Below, piece by piece: positions 17,865 to 28,000 of a stretch of 64,000 nucleotides of DNA. Within the stretch, counting starts at the first letter, position 1. Each line of letters starts with the position of its first letter. The position numbers and the translations under genes are program-made. This DNA comes from Sporosarcina luteola (GTDB taxonomy: Bacteria; Bacillota; Bacilli; Bacillales_A; Planococcaceae), in assembly GCF_023715535.1 (NCBI RefSeq), contig NZ_JAMBOI010000002.1:496001-560000 (forward strand). Direction: 5' to 3'. The notes below the pieces were generated by a model that was not told the origin of the DNA, searched no databases, and was given only the letters and a program-made list of their open reading frames with translations.

Positions 17865-18503
17865 ATGAAATTCAATTGGAAAATAGTATGCACAGGATTT
17901 GCAGCCGCGATTCTCCTTACAGCTTGCGGCACTGATAATGCGGATCAAAATGAAGCCCAAACGGATGAACCGGGACAAGTGGTAGATGAGACAAACGGCA
18001 GCTCGACAGATGGAACGTCAACCGATGCCGGATCTGGTTCCACAAATAATAGTGCTGGGGAATCCGCTGCTAATATGGCCGATGCTGTGCTTACTGAAAG
18101 CGATGCCCAATCATATGCCATGGAAGTATTGCCCGGCTATACGTTAACTAGTGAAGAACCTGGACGGGATAGCTTGTTTGCAGATGAGAATCCAGAAGCT
18201 TTTATGCGCATTGAAACTCAACCTGCCGAAGAGGGAGCATATGATTACTTCACGGAAAATATGCAAGAGGTATTGAAAGCCGCGAGCAATGGAGCAGAGC
18301 CTGAAGAATTGACGGACGTTTATACGGATGTAGAGGATAAGGGCATCAAGAATGCAAAAGCATTCAAAGTGGATACAGAAACGGGACCTGTCACGGGAGT
18401 CGTTTTTGAAAAGGATGATATGGTCGTGAGACTTACTCTATTCGATAATCCAGATGAAGAATACAAAACTGATTTCTTGAATATGGGACAGACAATACAA
18501 TAA
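17865..18503 (+). CDS. Secreted lipoprotein of unknown function
   Basis: A 212-residue protein with a lipoprotein signal peptide ending in the lipobox LLTAC (Cys ~22). A disordered Ser/Thr/Gly/Asp-rich linker follows (~25-70), then a compact acidic domain (~75-212) with no recognised family. The cysteine would be lipid-modified and the domain would sit outside the membrane. AGGAG precedes the ATG. A stem-loop at 18523-18551 lies between it and the convergent MarR gene. Confidence 0.82.
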   Translation: MKFNWKIVCTGFAAAILLTACGTDNADQNEAQTDEPGQVVDETNGSSTDGTSTDAGSGSTNNSAGESAANMADAVLTESDAQSYAMEVLPGYTLTSEEPGRDSLFADENPEAFMRIETQPAEEGAYDYFTENMQEVLKAASNGAEPEELTDVYTDVEDKGIKNAKAFKVDTETGPVTGVVFEKDDMVVRLTLFDNPDEEYKTDFLNMGQTIQ

Positions 18504-18522
18504 TTTGATAGTAGAATGACAA

Positions 18523-18551
18523 ACGCCGAACAGGTTATGCCTGTTCGGCGT
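18523..18551. terminator. Stem-loop between convergent genes
   Basis: ACGCCGAACAGG-ttatg-CCTGTTCGGCGT is a perfect 12-bp stem. Neither side has a long T run (ATTCT on +, TTGTCATT on -), so it is a weaker, possibly bidirectional, terminator for the lipoprotein and MarR genes. Confidence 0.7.
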
Positions 18552-18566
18552 ATTCTATGCATGAAA

Positions 18567-19007
18567 TCATGAAAGGTTCTTAATGGATAAGCCTAGTTTT
18601 CTCAGGAGTTCGATTGCGGTGTCCTGCTCCGTTTTCGAAAGTGCGGACATCAATTCATTGATCTTCTCTTCATGGGACGGAAAAATCTCTTCGATCAATT
18701 CCTTGCCTGCAGCTGTAATGGACATATACGTAATCCGTTTGTCTTCGGTGCAATACACACGTTCAATAAGCCCTTTCTTTTCAAGCTTATCTACGACATA
18801 CGTCATGGATCCACTGCTAAGCAGGATTTTCTGTCCGATCTTTTGAATGGGCTGCCTTCCTTTGTGGTATAAAAGTTCCAGGACGGCAAACTCTGTTGGA
18901 TTCAGCTTATAGGTTTCTATCAGTTTATTCGCCTCTTCCAAGACAACCTTGCTTGCCCTGGAAAGGACGATGAATAATTTCAATGCACGTTCTGTATCAT
19001 TTGACAT
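18567..19007 (-). CDS. MarR-family transcriptional regulator
   Basis: A 146-residue winged-helix repressor. LNPTEFAVLELLYHKGRQP, ILLSSGSMTYVVDKLEKKGL (recognition helix) and RVYCTEDKRITYMSIT (wing) are typical. The first part resembles B. subtilis MhqR (YkvE), a sensor of quinones and electrophiles, as far as I remember it; a single Cys in the wing region may matter but this is inference. AAAGGTGG precedes the ATG at 19007. Its target genes are not evident from the immediate neighbours. Confidence 0.87.
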   Translation of the reverse strand: MSNDTERALKLFIVLSRASKVVLEEANKLIETYKLNPTEFAVLELLYHKGRQPIQKIGQKILLSSGSMTYVVDKLEKKGLIERVYCTEDKRITYMSITAAGKELIEEIFPSHEEKINELMSALSKTEQDTAIELLRKLGLSIKNLS

Positions 19008-19091
19008 AGTTCGGATCCACCTTTTGTTTTCCTGTCAGCGTCTCGACACTATTATATCGACAAATAGACGATTGTGTCAAAACGAATCGAT

Positions 19092-20522
19092 TCAAGAGAC
19101 GATGGACTGCTTGCTGTTCAAAGGATACGAAGCACCTTCTTTTGCCTTAGGGAAGGTCAATATGAATTTTGTACCTACATCGATTTGACTATCGACGGCA
19201 ATCGTCCCACCGTGATCTTCGACTGTTTTGAGAACAAAAGGCAGTCCTAAGCCTGTTCCGCCCGGCTTAGAGCTGAAGAAAGGCATGAACACTTGGCTCA
19301 CTTGATGGCGAGTCATCCCTTTTCCCGTATCCGTTATGGAGAGGATCAGTTTTCCGTCGGATTCCGAGAGGTGAACGGCAAGCTTCCCCCCGACCTGCAT
19401 CGACTCCAGAGCATTTTTAAATAAATTTAAAAGAACCTGCTTCATCTTATCCGGATCGCCGAAAATGTGTGGGTTGCTGCTAAGTTCCGCCGACTGGGCA
19501 ACTTCGATTCCATCCATGACCGCTTTAGGCAACAGTATTGAAACCATATCTCCGACCAATACTTCCAAAGAGAAGACGGCTTTCTTCTTTTCAGACGGCT
19601 TTGACAAGACGAGCATCTCCCCAAGAATGGTTTCCATTCTTTCTATTTCATCTTCGATTACGGAAATATAGCGGATGGAATCGTCTGTAGCCGATACTTT
19701 CAGCAACTGTGTGAATCCTTTCAAAGTAGTGATCGGATTCCTTATTTCATGAGCAATGCTTGCAGCGATTTGTCCGACGGCGGATAATGATCCTGAATGG
19801 GCCAACTGCACCTGCAGATTCTCTTTTTCCGTGGAATCTGACATTTGGAAAATAAATATATTTGTTTCTTTATCGTAGTAGGTTGTAATATGATAGTATC
19901 TTGTATCTTCTGCTGACCTTTGGTACGTTTTAATTGACTCGACAAAGCCTTGAACTTTCACCTTTTCAAGAAGATCATGAACGGACTCATCATTTTCAGG
20001 ATCTATTATGGAAAGGACGTTGCCAATACTTTGACCAACCAACTCTTTACGTGTTTGATTGATAAACACGCTGTGTACTTCATTCACATCACGGATTTTT
20101 CCGTCTTGATCGACCAATAGCAAAAAATCGGATGATTGTCTGAACGCGTTGAAATACGTTTTTAAAGAAGGAATTTTGCAAGGTTCCTGGAAATCAAACT
20201 TTGCAATGATTTTTTTCATGTCAGGAATATAGAATAATTGCAATTCACTCGGTACGATTTCATCGAAACATAATGTAACAGACAATTTTTCCATCAATAT
20301 CTGTTCGGATGTACTTGCCCTTTCTGAAAATCCTGTCCATTCACACAGAGATGTCGAATCTATGATTTCACTGATATTCCTTTTGCCCGTTATGTCGAAG
20401 TGCATTTTAAATGGCTCATTTTCATAGTAAATATCCCCATTTACATGTAAAACCAAGCTCGGTCGAAAACTGTCATCCAACAGGAATGACAAGCTTTTTA
20501 AAGTACTATCGAAATCACTCAT
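19092..20522 (-). CDS. Cytoplasmic PAS-domain sensor histidine kinase
   Basis: A 476-residue kinase without membrane spans. A PAS domain lies at ~125-235 (FLLLVDQDGKIRDVN), the H-box at His258 (IAASIAHEIRNPITTLKGF), and the ATPase has N-box LLNLFKNALESM and G-box GTGKGMTRHQV plus GGTGLGLPFVLKTVEDHGG. No response regulator is adjacent, as with the orphan sporulation kinases (KinA/KinE type) that feed Spo0A; this link is inference. The start at 20522 has AGGAGGT 5 bases upstream, so the longer reading to 20567 is rejected. Confidence 0.9.
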   Translation of the reverse strand: MSDFDSTLKSLSFLLDDSFRPSLVLHVNGDIYYENEPFKMHFDITGKRNISEIIDSTSLCEWTGFSERASTSEQILMEKLSVTLCFDEIVPSELQLFYIPDMKKIIAKFDFQEPCKIPSLKTYFNAFRQSSDFLLLVDQDGKIRDVNEVHSVFINQTRKELVGQSIGNVLSIIDPENDESVHDLLEKVKVQGFVESIKTYQRSAEDTRYYHITTYYDKETNIFIFQMSDSTEKENLQVQLAHSGSLSAVGQIAASIAHEIRNPITTLKGFTQLLKVSATDDSIRYISVIEDEIERMETILGEMLVLSKPSEKKKAVFSLEVLVGDMVSILLPKAVMDGIEVAQSAELSSNPHIFGDPDKMKQVLLNLFKNALESMQVGGKLAVHLSESDGKLILSITDTGKGMTRHQVSQVFMPFFSSKPGGTGLGLPFVLKTVEDHGGTIAVDSQIDVGTKFILTFPKAKEGASYPLNSKQSIVS

Positions 20523-20725
20523 TTGATACCTCCTGTGCCTATTACCAAACAGTATGTGAAACGACAAGATTTCATGCGAATAGAAGCATATTTTAGAACT
20601 TCAGTTAAGTAAAGTATCTTTAATTCTGATTATTTCATATTGTCTATCGTAATAAAATAGTAGTTAATGACTAAAATAGGTGTCTAATCTATCGGTAATT
20701 AGAATTATATCAAAGGAGCAAGCAT

Positions 20726-22483
20726 ATGAACATAGTTCTCACAACATTAAATGCAAAATATATTCACACAAATCTCGCTATCCGGTATTTGAAATCATAC
20801 GCAATGCCGGAATACGAACCTATATTGGCGGAATATACAATAAAAGATCCCGTTTTAAATATTGTATCAGACATTTATCAAAAAAAACCAACTATTGTCG
20901 GATTCAGTTTGTACATATGGAATATTGAGGAGTCGATCAAGGTAATCCGGATTCTCAAAAAAACAAATCCGGAGCTAGTCATTGTAGCCGGGGGGCCTGA
21001 AGTGACGTATGACTTCGACAAATGGTTGGAAGAGGTCCCTGAAATCGATTTTATCGTCCTTGGCGAAGGTGAAAGGAGTTTTAAACAGCTGCTCGATTAC
21101 CATGCGGGGAAAATCAGTCTCAAAGAAGTGCCAGGAGTCGCTTATTTAGAGGACGGAAAGCTGAAATCTTCCGCTCCCGGACCGAAACTGGACTTACGAG
21201 AGCTGCCCTCCCCTTTCAGATTCCCTGAAGATATTCCTCATCTGGGCAACCGGGTGACATATATTGAGACGAGCAGGGGCTGCCCGTTCTCTTGCCAATT
21301 CTGTTTATCATCCATCGAAGTCGGCGTCCGTTATTTCAATCGGGATTCAGTGAAGAACGACATCCGATATTTGATGAAAAATGGCGCCAAGACAATCAAA
21401 TTCGTAGACCGAACGTTTAATATCAGCCGGAGCTATGCCATGGAAATGTTTCAATTCCTTATTGATGAACATTTGCCGGGCACAGTTTTCCAGTTTGAAA
21501 TAACCGGCGACATTATGCGACCGGAAGTCATCAACTTCTTGAACGAGAATGCTCCTGCCGGGCTCTTCCGCTTTGAAATCGGAGTGCAGTCGACAAATGA
21601 TTTGACGAATGAACTAGTACAACGAAGACAAAACTTTGAAAAGCTGTCCAGAACTGTCACTATGGTGAAAGATGGCGGAAAGATTGCGCAGCATCTCGAT
21701 TTAATCGCCGGGTTGCCGGAAGAGGATTATGATTCATTCAGAGATACATTCAACGATGTATTTGCCATGCGTCCTGAAGAACTCCAACTAGGTTTCCTCA
21801 AGCTATTAAGAGGGACTGGCTTGCGTATCCAGGCGGAACAATTCGGTTATACGTATATCGACGAAGCTCCCTATGAAATCTTATCCAATAACGTCCTGAC
21901 ATTTGATGATATCTTACGGATTAAACAGACCGAGGATGTACTTGAAAAGTATTGGAATGACAATCGCATGCCGCGTACGGTTGAGTATCTCGTATCGGAA
22001 GTGTTTGAAACGCCGTTCGACTTCTTCCAGCAATTCGGTACGTTTTGGGAAACGAAGGGCTGGTCAAGGATTGGCCATCAGCTGCAGGACTTGTACACAA
22101 GATTGGAGGAGTTCCTCCTTGAGTATGGACATGTGGACATGAGCATCGTTACTAGTTTAATGAAAATCGATTATTTGGCGCATCATACTTTCCAACCACG
22201 ACACATTTGGTGGCGTGAAGAGATGGAGCCTGAAACACTGACAGCAATCGAACGATCGGTGCTGAATGATAAAGTCCTGCTGAGCACTGTTTCAACGCCT
22301 ACACGGCTTACCGAAAGGAATATCCGGAAGCATACATTCATCACTCCTGTCTCCATCCGGCCGTCAGAGGCATATGAAGAAGGTTCTGCGAAAGAAGAAG
22401 GCTATCTTGTCACGTTTTTCTGTAAAGGACAAAATCCGCAATTTCATTTTATTGAGAAAACAACAGAGAAAACAGTTCTCTAA
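20726..22483 (+). CDS. Radical SAM protein with cobalamin-binding-like N-terminus and DUF4080-type C-terminus
   Basis: A 585-residue enzyme. Residues 1-125 form a B12-binding-like fold (IVAGGPEVTYD near 86-96) without the DxHxxG motif. The radical SAM domain has the cluster motif at Cys186, Cys190 and Cys193 (RGCPFSCQFC), EIGVQSTND and DLIAGLPEEDYD. The C-terminal ~190 residues look like DUF4080. It should cleave S-adenosylmethionine to a radical; the substrate is unknown. CAAAGGAG precedes the ATG. Monocistronic, ending in a terminator shared with the potassium channel gene. Confidence 0.87.
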   Translation: MNIVLTTLNAKYIHTNLAIRYLKSYAMPEYEPILAEYTIKDPVLNIVSDIYQKKPTIVGFSLYIWNIEESIKVIRILKKTNPELVIVAGGPEVTYDFDKWLEEVPEIDFIVLGEGERSFKQLLDYHAGKISLKEVPGVAYLEDGKLKSSAPGPKLDLRELPSPFRFPEDIPHLGNRVTYIETSRGCPFSCQFCLSSIEVGVRYFNRDSVKNDIRYLMKNGAKTIKFVDRTFNISRSYAMEMFQFLIDEHLPGTVFQFEITGDIMRPEVINFLNENAPAGLFRFEIGVQSTNDLTNELVQRRQNFEKLSRTVTMVKDGGKIAQHLDLIAGLPEEDYDSFRDTFNDVFAMRPEELQLGFLKLLRGTGLRIQAEQFGYTYIDEAPYEILSNNVLTFDDILRIKQTEDVLEKYWNDNRMPRTVEYLVSEVFETPFDFFQQFGTFWETKGWSRIGHQLQDLYTRLEEFLLEYGHVDMSIVTSLMKIDYLAHHTFQPRHIWWREEMEPETLTAIERSVLNDKVLLSTVSTPTRLTERNIRKHTFITPVSIRPSEAYEEGSAKEEGYLVTFFCKGQNPQFHFIEKTTEKTVL

Positions 22484-22491
22484 ACATAAAA

Positions 22492-22528
22492 AGCATCTTT
22501 CCTCTTCTATACTGCGAGGAAAGATGCT
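22492..22528. terminator. Bidirectional terminator
   Basis: AGCATCTTTCCTC and GAGGAAAGATGCT form a perfect 13-bp stem between the convergent radical SAM and TrkH genes, with A- and T-rich flanks on both sides. Confidence 0.85.
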
Positions 22529-22532
22529 ATTT

Positions 22533-23882
22533 TCATCCGATGATGACGCGTTCTTTTGGATATGAGTACGGTTTTTTATTCGTCTTTCCACCTAATGTAT
22601 ACAGGAACGAAATGAGACCTACCCGTCCAATGAACATGAGGACCATGATAATTAATTTACCAATCACCGACAGGTCGGATGTAATTCCGAGCGACATGCC
22701 GCACGTACCAAATGCAGAAGTGATTTCAAAGAGGAGTGCGACGACAGGAATATCCTTTTCGGTAATTAGCAAAATTAGCAACGCCGTCATAACCATCATT
22801 GCGGCGAGCAGGATAACTGCATAAGAACGGTAGACGTCTATAAGTTTGATTTCCCGTCGGAAAATGTTAATGACGTTATTGCCGCGTGCAAAATTGATCA
22901 GAAATAGAAGCGCGATGGCGAATGTCGTCGTCCGGATTCCCCCACCTACCGAACTGGGGGAAGCCCCTATGAACATAAGTGATGAAATGAAAATATCCGT
23001 TGCTTCACTGAATTGTGTAATGTCATATGTTGTCAATCCTGCTGAACGCGAAGACACAGAGTGAAACAATGAGGCAAATATCTTTTCATGCCATGCGAGC
23101 CCTTTAAAGGAGTGGAAGGACTCCAAAATATAAATGAGCAACGCCCCCCATACGAGCAATAGCCCGAACGTAACGGTTGTAATTTTTGTAAAGAGCGAAA
23201 AACGGAAATTCGGCACTTTCTTCGAGAAAAAGCTTTTCACTTCTATGAGTACCGGAAAACCGATTGCACCGAGGATTATGAGAATCATCGTGACTGTTTG
23301 TACGAAGTAATCACCGAAATAAGGATGCAACGATGATCCAGTAATATCAAAACCGGCATTGGTCGTCGCTGAAACCGACATGAACATCCCATTCAGCAAA
23401 GCTTCGCTGAACGTGTCGTAATACCGCTTAATATACAATGTCAAAATGATGCCGCCTGTAATCTCAATCAAAAAAATGATCCGGACAATCTGATTAATGA
23501 GTCCGACGACTCCGGCTAGGGAGTATTGGTTATGGTCGGCCATGATGAGTTGACGTTCACGCAAGCCGATTCGCTTTTTGACCAATAGCCAGAAAAATGT
23601 ACCGATCGACATGATGCCGATTCCACCTAATTGCAGGACGAGCATAAGCATGCATAACCCGAAGACGGAATAGGTGCCTCCTATGCTAATCGGCGTTAAG
23701 CCTGTCACACTCACAGCACTTACCGCAGTGAATAAACTATCTATGAAGCTGACTTCAACGCCTGGCAAATAAACGCCTGGCAAATTCAACAACAGGAAGG
23801 AAAATCCGATCGCCAAGAAATAATAAAAGACGATAACTTGAGCGGGTGTGAATCTATGCAGACTTTCCCTTGTGAGTTTCAT
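22533..23882 (-). CDS. TrkH/KtrB-family potassium uptake channel subunit
   Basis: A 449-residue membrane protein with the four pore repeats of the Trk/Ktr family; selectivity loops include VSVTGLTP, ATTNAGFD, SAGLTTYD and FGTCGMSLG. The size and absence of TrkH's extra N-terminal spans fit KtrB/KtrD, which import K+ with Na+ coupling together with a cytoplasmic RCK protein (KtrA/KtrC). No RCK gene is adjacent, as for the unlinked B. subtilis ktrD. Start is the ATG at 23882. Confidence 0.9.
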   Translation of the reverse strand: MKLTRESLHRFTPAQVIVFYYFLAIGFSFLLLNLPGVYLPGVEVSFIDSLFTAVSAVSVTGLTPISIGGTYSVFGLCMLMLVLQLGGIGIMSIGTFFWLLVKKRIGLRERQLIMADHNQYSLAGVVGLINQIVRIIFLIEITGGIILTLYIKRYYDTFSEALLNGMFMSVSATTNAGFDITGSSLHPYFGDYFVQTVTMILIILGAIGFPVLIEVKSFFSKKVPNFRFSLFTKITTVTFGLLLVWGALLIYILESFHSFKGLAWHEKIFASLFHSVSSRSAGLTTYDITQFSEATDIFISSLMFIGASPSSVGGGIRTTTFAIALLFLINFARGNNVINIFRREIKLIDVYRSYAVILLAAMMVMTALLILLITEKDIPVVALLFEITSAFGTCGMSLGITSDLSVIGKLIIMVLMFIGRVGLISFLYTLGGKTNKKPYSYPKERVIIG

Positions 23883-23959
23883 GCCATCAGAACCTTTCTA
23901 AAAAGAGGGAATCGTCTTTTCATTTTAGTGAACTTCTGCTGAAAAGGAAAGAAAACCGC

Positions 23960-24002
23960 TACAAAAAATATTCGGCCGGTACATTCTACCATGTACCGGC
24001 CG
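23960..24002 (-). terminator. Terminator after the TerC gene
   Basis: CGGCCGGTACAT-tctacc-ATGTACCGGCCG is a perfect 12-bp stem; on the minus strand AATATTTTTTG follows. It ends 7 bases past the TerC stop. Confidence 0.9.
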
Positions 24003-24008
24003 CTTCAA

Positions 24009-24761
24009 TTATACTTTTTTTCGATTTCTAGCCATCGCTGTCAAATAACCACCAACAGCAATTGCTAAAAGTACACCCCAGAAAATCGATTTCCAGATTG
24101 TCGAATGCGGGAATGCCTCATCAATAATTTGCAGCTTAGGATGTGACAATGTCATTACGACCAATTTGACTCCCACCCAGCCGACAATAAGGAACGCGGC
24201 TGTTTCAAGGGAAGGAAATTTCTCCAATAGCACGACGAACTGTCTAGCGGCAAAACGGATAATAACCAAGCCGATGATTCCACCTAGAAGCATTACGACG
24301 AATTGGCCACCGTTAATTCCACCAACATGAAAATCACCAAGCTCCGGCAAAGTGACCGCCAGTGCGACTGCAGCAAGCATCGAGTCAAGGGCAAATGCAA
24401 TATCTGCTAGCTCGACCTTGAAAACCGTCATCCAAAAACCGGATTGCTTACGCTGTTTTTTCGAATCATCATGGTCATCTTTCCCTCTATCTACTAAGCT
24501 TTTGATAGCTATGAATAAGAGATATGCAGCTCCGAGCGCCTGTATTTGCCAAATGTTCACTAAAAACGTAATCATGAACAATGCAGCAAAACGGAAGACA
24601 AATGCTCCAAGCAAGCCATAGAACAATGCCTTTTTCTGTTGCACTTTCGGAAGATGCTTCACCATGACAGCCATTACCACAGCATTATCAGCTGCCAGTA
24701 ACCCTTCAAGTGCAATCAATACAACAAGTACCCATGCGTATTCCAATAAAATTGCTTCCAA
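24009..24761 (-). CDS. TerC-family Mn2+ exporter (YkoY/MeeY type)
   Basis: A 250-residue membrane protein with about seven spans and the two TerC signatures carrying membrane acids: ALEGLLAADNAVVMAVMV and VELADIAFALDSMLAAVA. TerC proteins of this type export manganese and supply it to secreted enzymes. The gene is preceded by a yybP-ykoY manganese riboswitch with its own terminator and promoter (24789-25000), exactly as for B. subtilis ykoY, which strongly supports the assignment. A strong terminator follows. Confidence 0.92.
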   Translation of the reverse strand: MEAILLEYAWVLVVLIALEGLLAADNAVVMAVMVKHLPKVQQKKALFYGLLGAFVFRFAALFMITFLVNIWQIQALGAAYLLFIAIKSLVDRGKDDHDDSKKQRKQSGFWMTVFKVELADIAFALDSMLAAVALAVTLPELGDFHVGGINGGQFVVMLLGGIIGLVIIRFAARQFVVLLEKFPSLETAAFLIVGWVGVKLVVMTLSHPKLQIIDEAFPHSTIWKSIFWGVLLAIAVGGYLTAMARNRKKV

Positions 24762-24788
24762 TTTGATTTCCTCCTTATTTCTCCAAAT

Positions 24789-24935
24789 AAAAAAACCCTC
24801 ACCTAATAAAAGGCAAAGGTCTCGCTAAGTCAGAAATTTTTAACTGAATATCTGCTATCATAACCGATGGCACTTGCCATGTATTGACGACTATGAAATA
24901 GGTTGCCCTATAGCTACTCCCCTTTGACAACTGTC
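24789..24935 (-). ncRNA. yybP-ykoY (Mn2+) riboswitch with expression-platform terminator
   Basis: Reading on the minus strand, CAAAGGGGAGTAGCTAT begins the aptamer near 24930 and AGACCTTTGCC closes it near 24820; the 5' CAAAGG and 3' CCTTTG make P1. The GGGGAGTAG block and distal GCCATCGGTTATGA-type loop are family hallmarks from memory. The platform is a 10-bp stem (ACCTTTGCCT with AGGTGAGGGT, several GU pairs) followed by seven U. The terminator re-uses the 3' strand of P1, so Mn2+ binding should prevent termination and turn the exporter on. Confidence 0.9.
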
Positions 24936-24971
24936 AAAAGAAATATTTGGTTGTTGAGTGTTTACTAAGAA

Positions 24972-25000
24972 ATTATACCATCAAAGATATCTGGACACAA
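24972..25000 (-). promoter_or_regulatory. SigA-type promoter of the riboswitch/TerC unit
   Basis: On the minus strand TTGTGT (-35, 25000-24995), 17 bases, then TATAAT (-10, 24977-24972) with an extended TGG before it. Transcription would begin near 24965, about 35 bases before the aptamer. Confidence 0.7.
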
Positions 25001-25020
25001 TTTATTCGCGAAGAATAAAT

Positions 25021-25048
25021 AAAAAATCCGGAGAAATGCATCTCCGGA
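25021..25048 (-). terminator. Terminator after the RND exporter
   Basis: TCCGGAGA-tgcatt-TCTCCGGA on the minus strand followed by six T. It begins about 10 bases past the stop of the RND gene. Confidence 0.88.
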
Positions 25049-25057
25049 TATTTACAT

Positions 25058-28000
25058 CTATTCAATCTCAACCGCACGTTTTCGCGTTTGCCGGTCGAAC
25101 AAACTATAGATGATTGGAACAATATACAGCGTAAGGAATGTAGAGCTGATCAACCCTCCGATGACAGCGATCCCCATCGGCTGGTTCATTTCCGTCCCTT
25201 CGCCGATGCCGAGCGCCAATGGCAACAACCCTAGGATTGTCGTTAAGGCGGTCATCAGGATAGGCCGTACACGGTCCCTTACCGAGGCGTTGATGGCGTC
25301 ATAGGAAGACATTCCAGCCTCTTTCCGTTGGTTGATATAGTCGACGAGAACAATTCCGTTGTTGACGACTATACCGACGAGGACGAGAATGCCGATGACT
25401 GCAGTCACACTGATTGGCGTATTGGTGGCGAATAATCCCAACGCCACCCCAATCACCATCAGCGGCACAGAGAACATGATGACGAATGGGTACTTGAATG
25501 ACTCGAATTGAGCAGCCATGACGATATAGACTAGAACTACGGCGAGAACGATAGCCATTAGCATATCATCAATCGCACTCTCGAACAGTTCCCGATCCCC
25601 CCCATAAGACATTTCCGTCTCTTCCGGCAGATCGATTTCTTTCACAATTCCATTCACTTTATCGGTCATATCCCCTAAAGACAATGACGACTCATACTTT
25701 ACATTGAAGGAGACGGAGTGAGCTTGGTCAACCCGTTGGATGGAAACCGGTCCCTCTGCAATGGAAATCGATGCGACATCCTTCAGCGGGATGAAAGCTC
25801 CCGATGGAGCCCTCAACTTGATTTGCTTCAATTTATCAATGCTATTCCGATACTTTTCATCATATTGGACGATGACCGAGACAACATTTTCTTTTTTATC
25901 GACAAATTGTGAAGCAGCTTGACCGCGTGTAATCGAGTTTACGGTTTGAGCTATTTGATAAGGGGCCAATCCAAGGTCGGATGCCTTTTCACGGTCTACT
26001 TCAATATGGATTTCCTCGACTGTATCTTGAAGATTATTGGATATTTCCAGTACCGAATCCATTTTCCGCAGCTCTTCATCAAGCTTAGCTACCGCTTCGT
26101 TCAATCTCGCTTCATTCGTATCTTTCAACGTAAAGGATAATGTATTCGGACTCGATCCAGCTGCCGTCTGCATTTCAAAGCTGACGTTTGCATCTTCACC
26201 TATGAGATCAAGCACATCGGGTTGAACATCATCGACAAACTCGAATACCGAACGATTCCTCTCCTCTAGAGGTGCGAGTTTGACGTACATTTCCGCTCGA
26301 TCCGATTCAGAGCCTCCTTGCGCCATGCTTTGCTGCGTCCCTCCGATAAGGCTGACGTAAACAGCAATATCTTTTTCCTCTTTCAACCTAGTCTCAATCT
26401 TTCTCACTACATCATTTGTAGATGACAGTGATGCTCCATTCGGCATCTTAATGGATATGCTGAAGAACCCCTCATCCGTTGGTGGCAGGAATTCCGTGCC
26501 GACCTTGAATAAGCCGAAGCCGCTAACTACTAGCAGGGCGAGCGTCATAATTAAAACGAGGGTGCGATGGCGAAGCGACCATTTGACAGATCGTTCAAAC
26601 CTGTTCAACGTCTTCGAACGGCGCCTTCTCGCTTCGATATTCTTCTTGGGCTTAGTAAGCATCCGACTCGCCAACATCGGTACGACCGTCAATGCGACGA
26701 CAAGGGACGCAAACAGGCTAAATGAAATCGTCAACGCGAATTCCGTGAAGATTTGCCCGATCAAGCCACTGATGAAAATGACGGGCACAAAGACGGCGAG
26801 CGTTGTCAACGTTGATGCTGTAATCGCTCCGCTGATTTCCTTCGCACCATCCCTTGCAGCTTCTGTACGGTCTTTCCCCATCGCAATATGGCGTTCGATA
26901 TTTTCGATGACAACAATCGAATTATCTACTAACATCCCGATTCCAAGCGCCAAGGCGCCAAGCGTCATAATGTTGAGCGAGAAGTCAGCGAAAAACATGA
27001 GTACGAATGTAACGATGACAGAATAAGGGATAGCAATGCCGATAATGATCGGGCTTTTAATTCCCCTAAGGAATAAAAACAGAACGATCATCGCAAATAG
27101 TCCGCCAAGCAAAAGCGATTGGCCGATATTTCCGACGGCAAGTTTCACATAATCACCTTGGTCGAACAGAACATCCGCCTCGACACCTTTGTATTCCTCT
27201 TGGGCAAGCAAACGATCCAACGCATTCTTGAAAGCTGTAGACACCGTTGCCGTATTTGCACCTGATTCCTGCAGCACCGACATGAGGACAGCCTGCTGAT
27301 CATTCGCCCTCGTTTCGGAAGTTGCTTTCGCTTCTAACATTGCAACATCCGCAATGTCTTTCACTTTCACCTTTCCTCCGGTCATCGGATTAATGCCTAC
27401 CGTGACTTCTCTAATATCGGTGATGGTCGTCAATGAACTGATGATTCTTGTCGTCAGTTGCTTTCCGCCATTCGTTTCAATCGGCTCCCCTGGCATCGAT
27501 ACATTGTTCGCCTGGATTGCTTGTACTATGTCTGATTGGACAAGTCCAAAATTCTCAAGTTTTTTCTGATCCAGAATGACTTGGACCTCTTCCACCAATT
27601 TACCTGTAACGGTTACGCTGGCGACCCCTTTCGTCCTGCGCAGCTCCGTTTCCAGACGCTCGGCGATATCCCGTATATCCGCTTCTTCTGAGTTCGTTCG
27701 AAGCGATAACTGGAGGACCGGAAATTGTGCAGGGTCAAATTTCATGAACCTTGGGGCATTGGCGCCTTCAGGTACTGGCACTTGGTCGATTCGTTGCATA
27801 ATGTCCAGTTGCACATCGTCGATTTTTGTAGCCCAGTCAAACATGAGCAGAATGAAGTTTGCACCTTCCTGTGACGACGACTGCATTGATTTCAAGCCGG
27901 GGGCAGTCGACAAGCTTGCCTCAAGGGGTTTTGTCAGTTTCTCACTCACTTCCGTGGAAGAGGCACCCGGATAATTGGTGACAACGACTGCTACCGGTGG

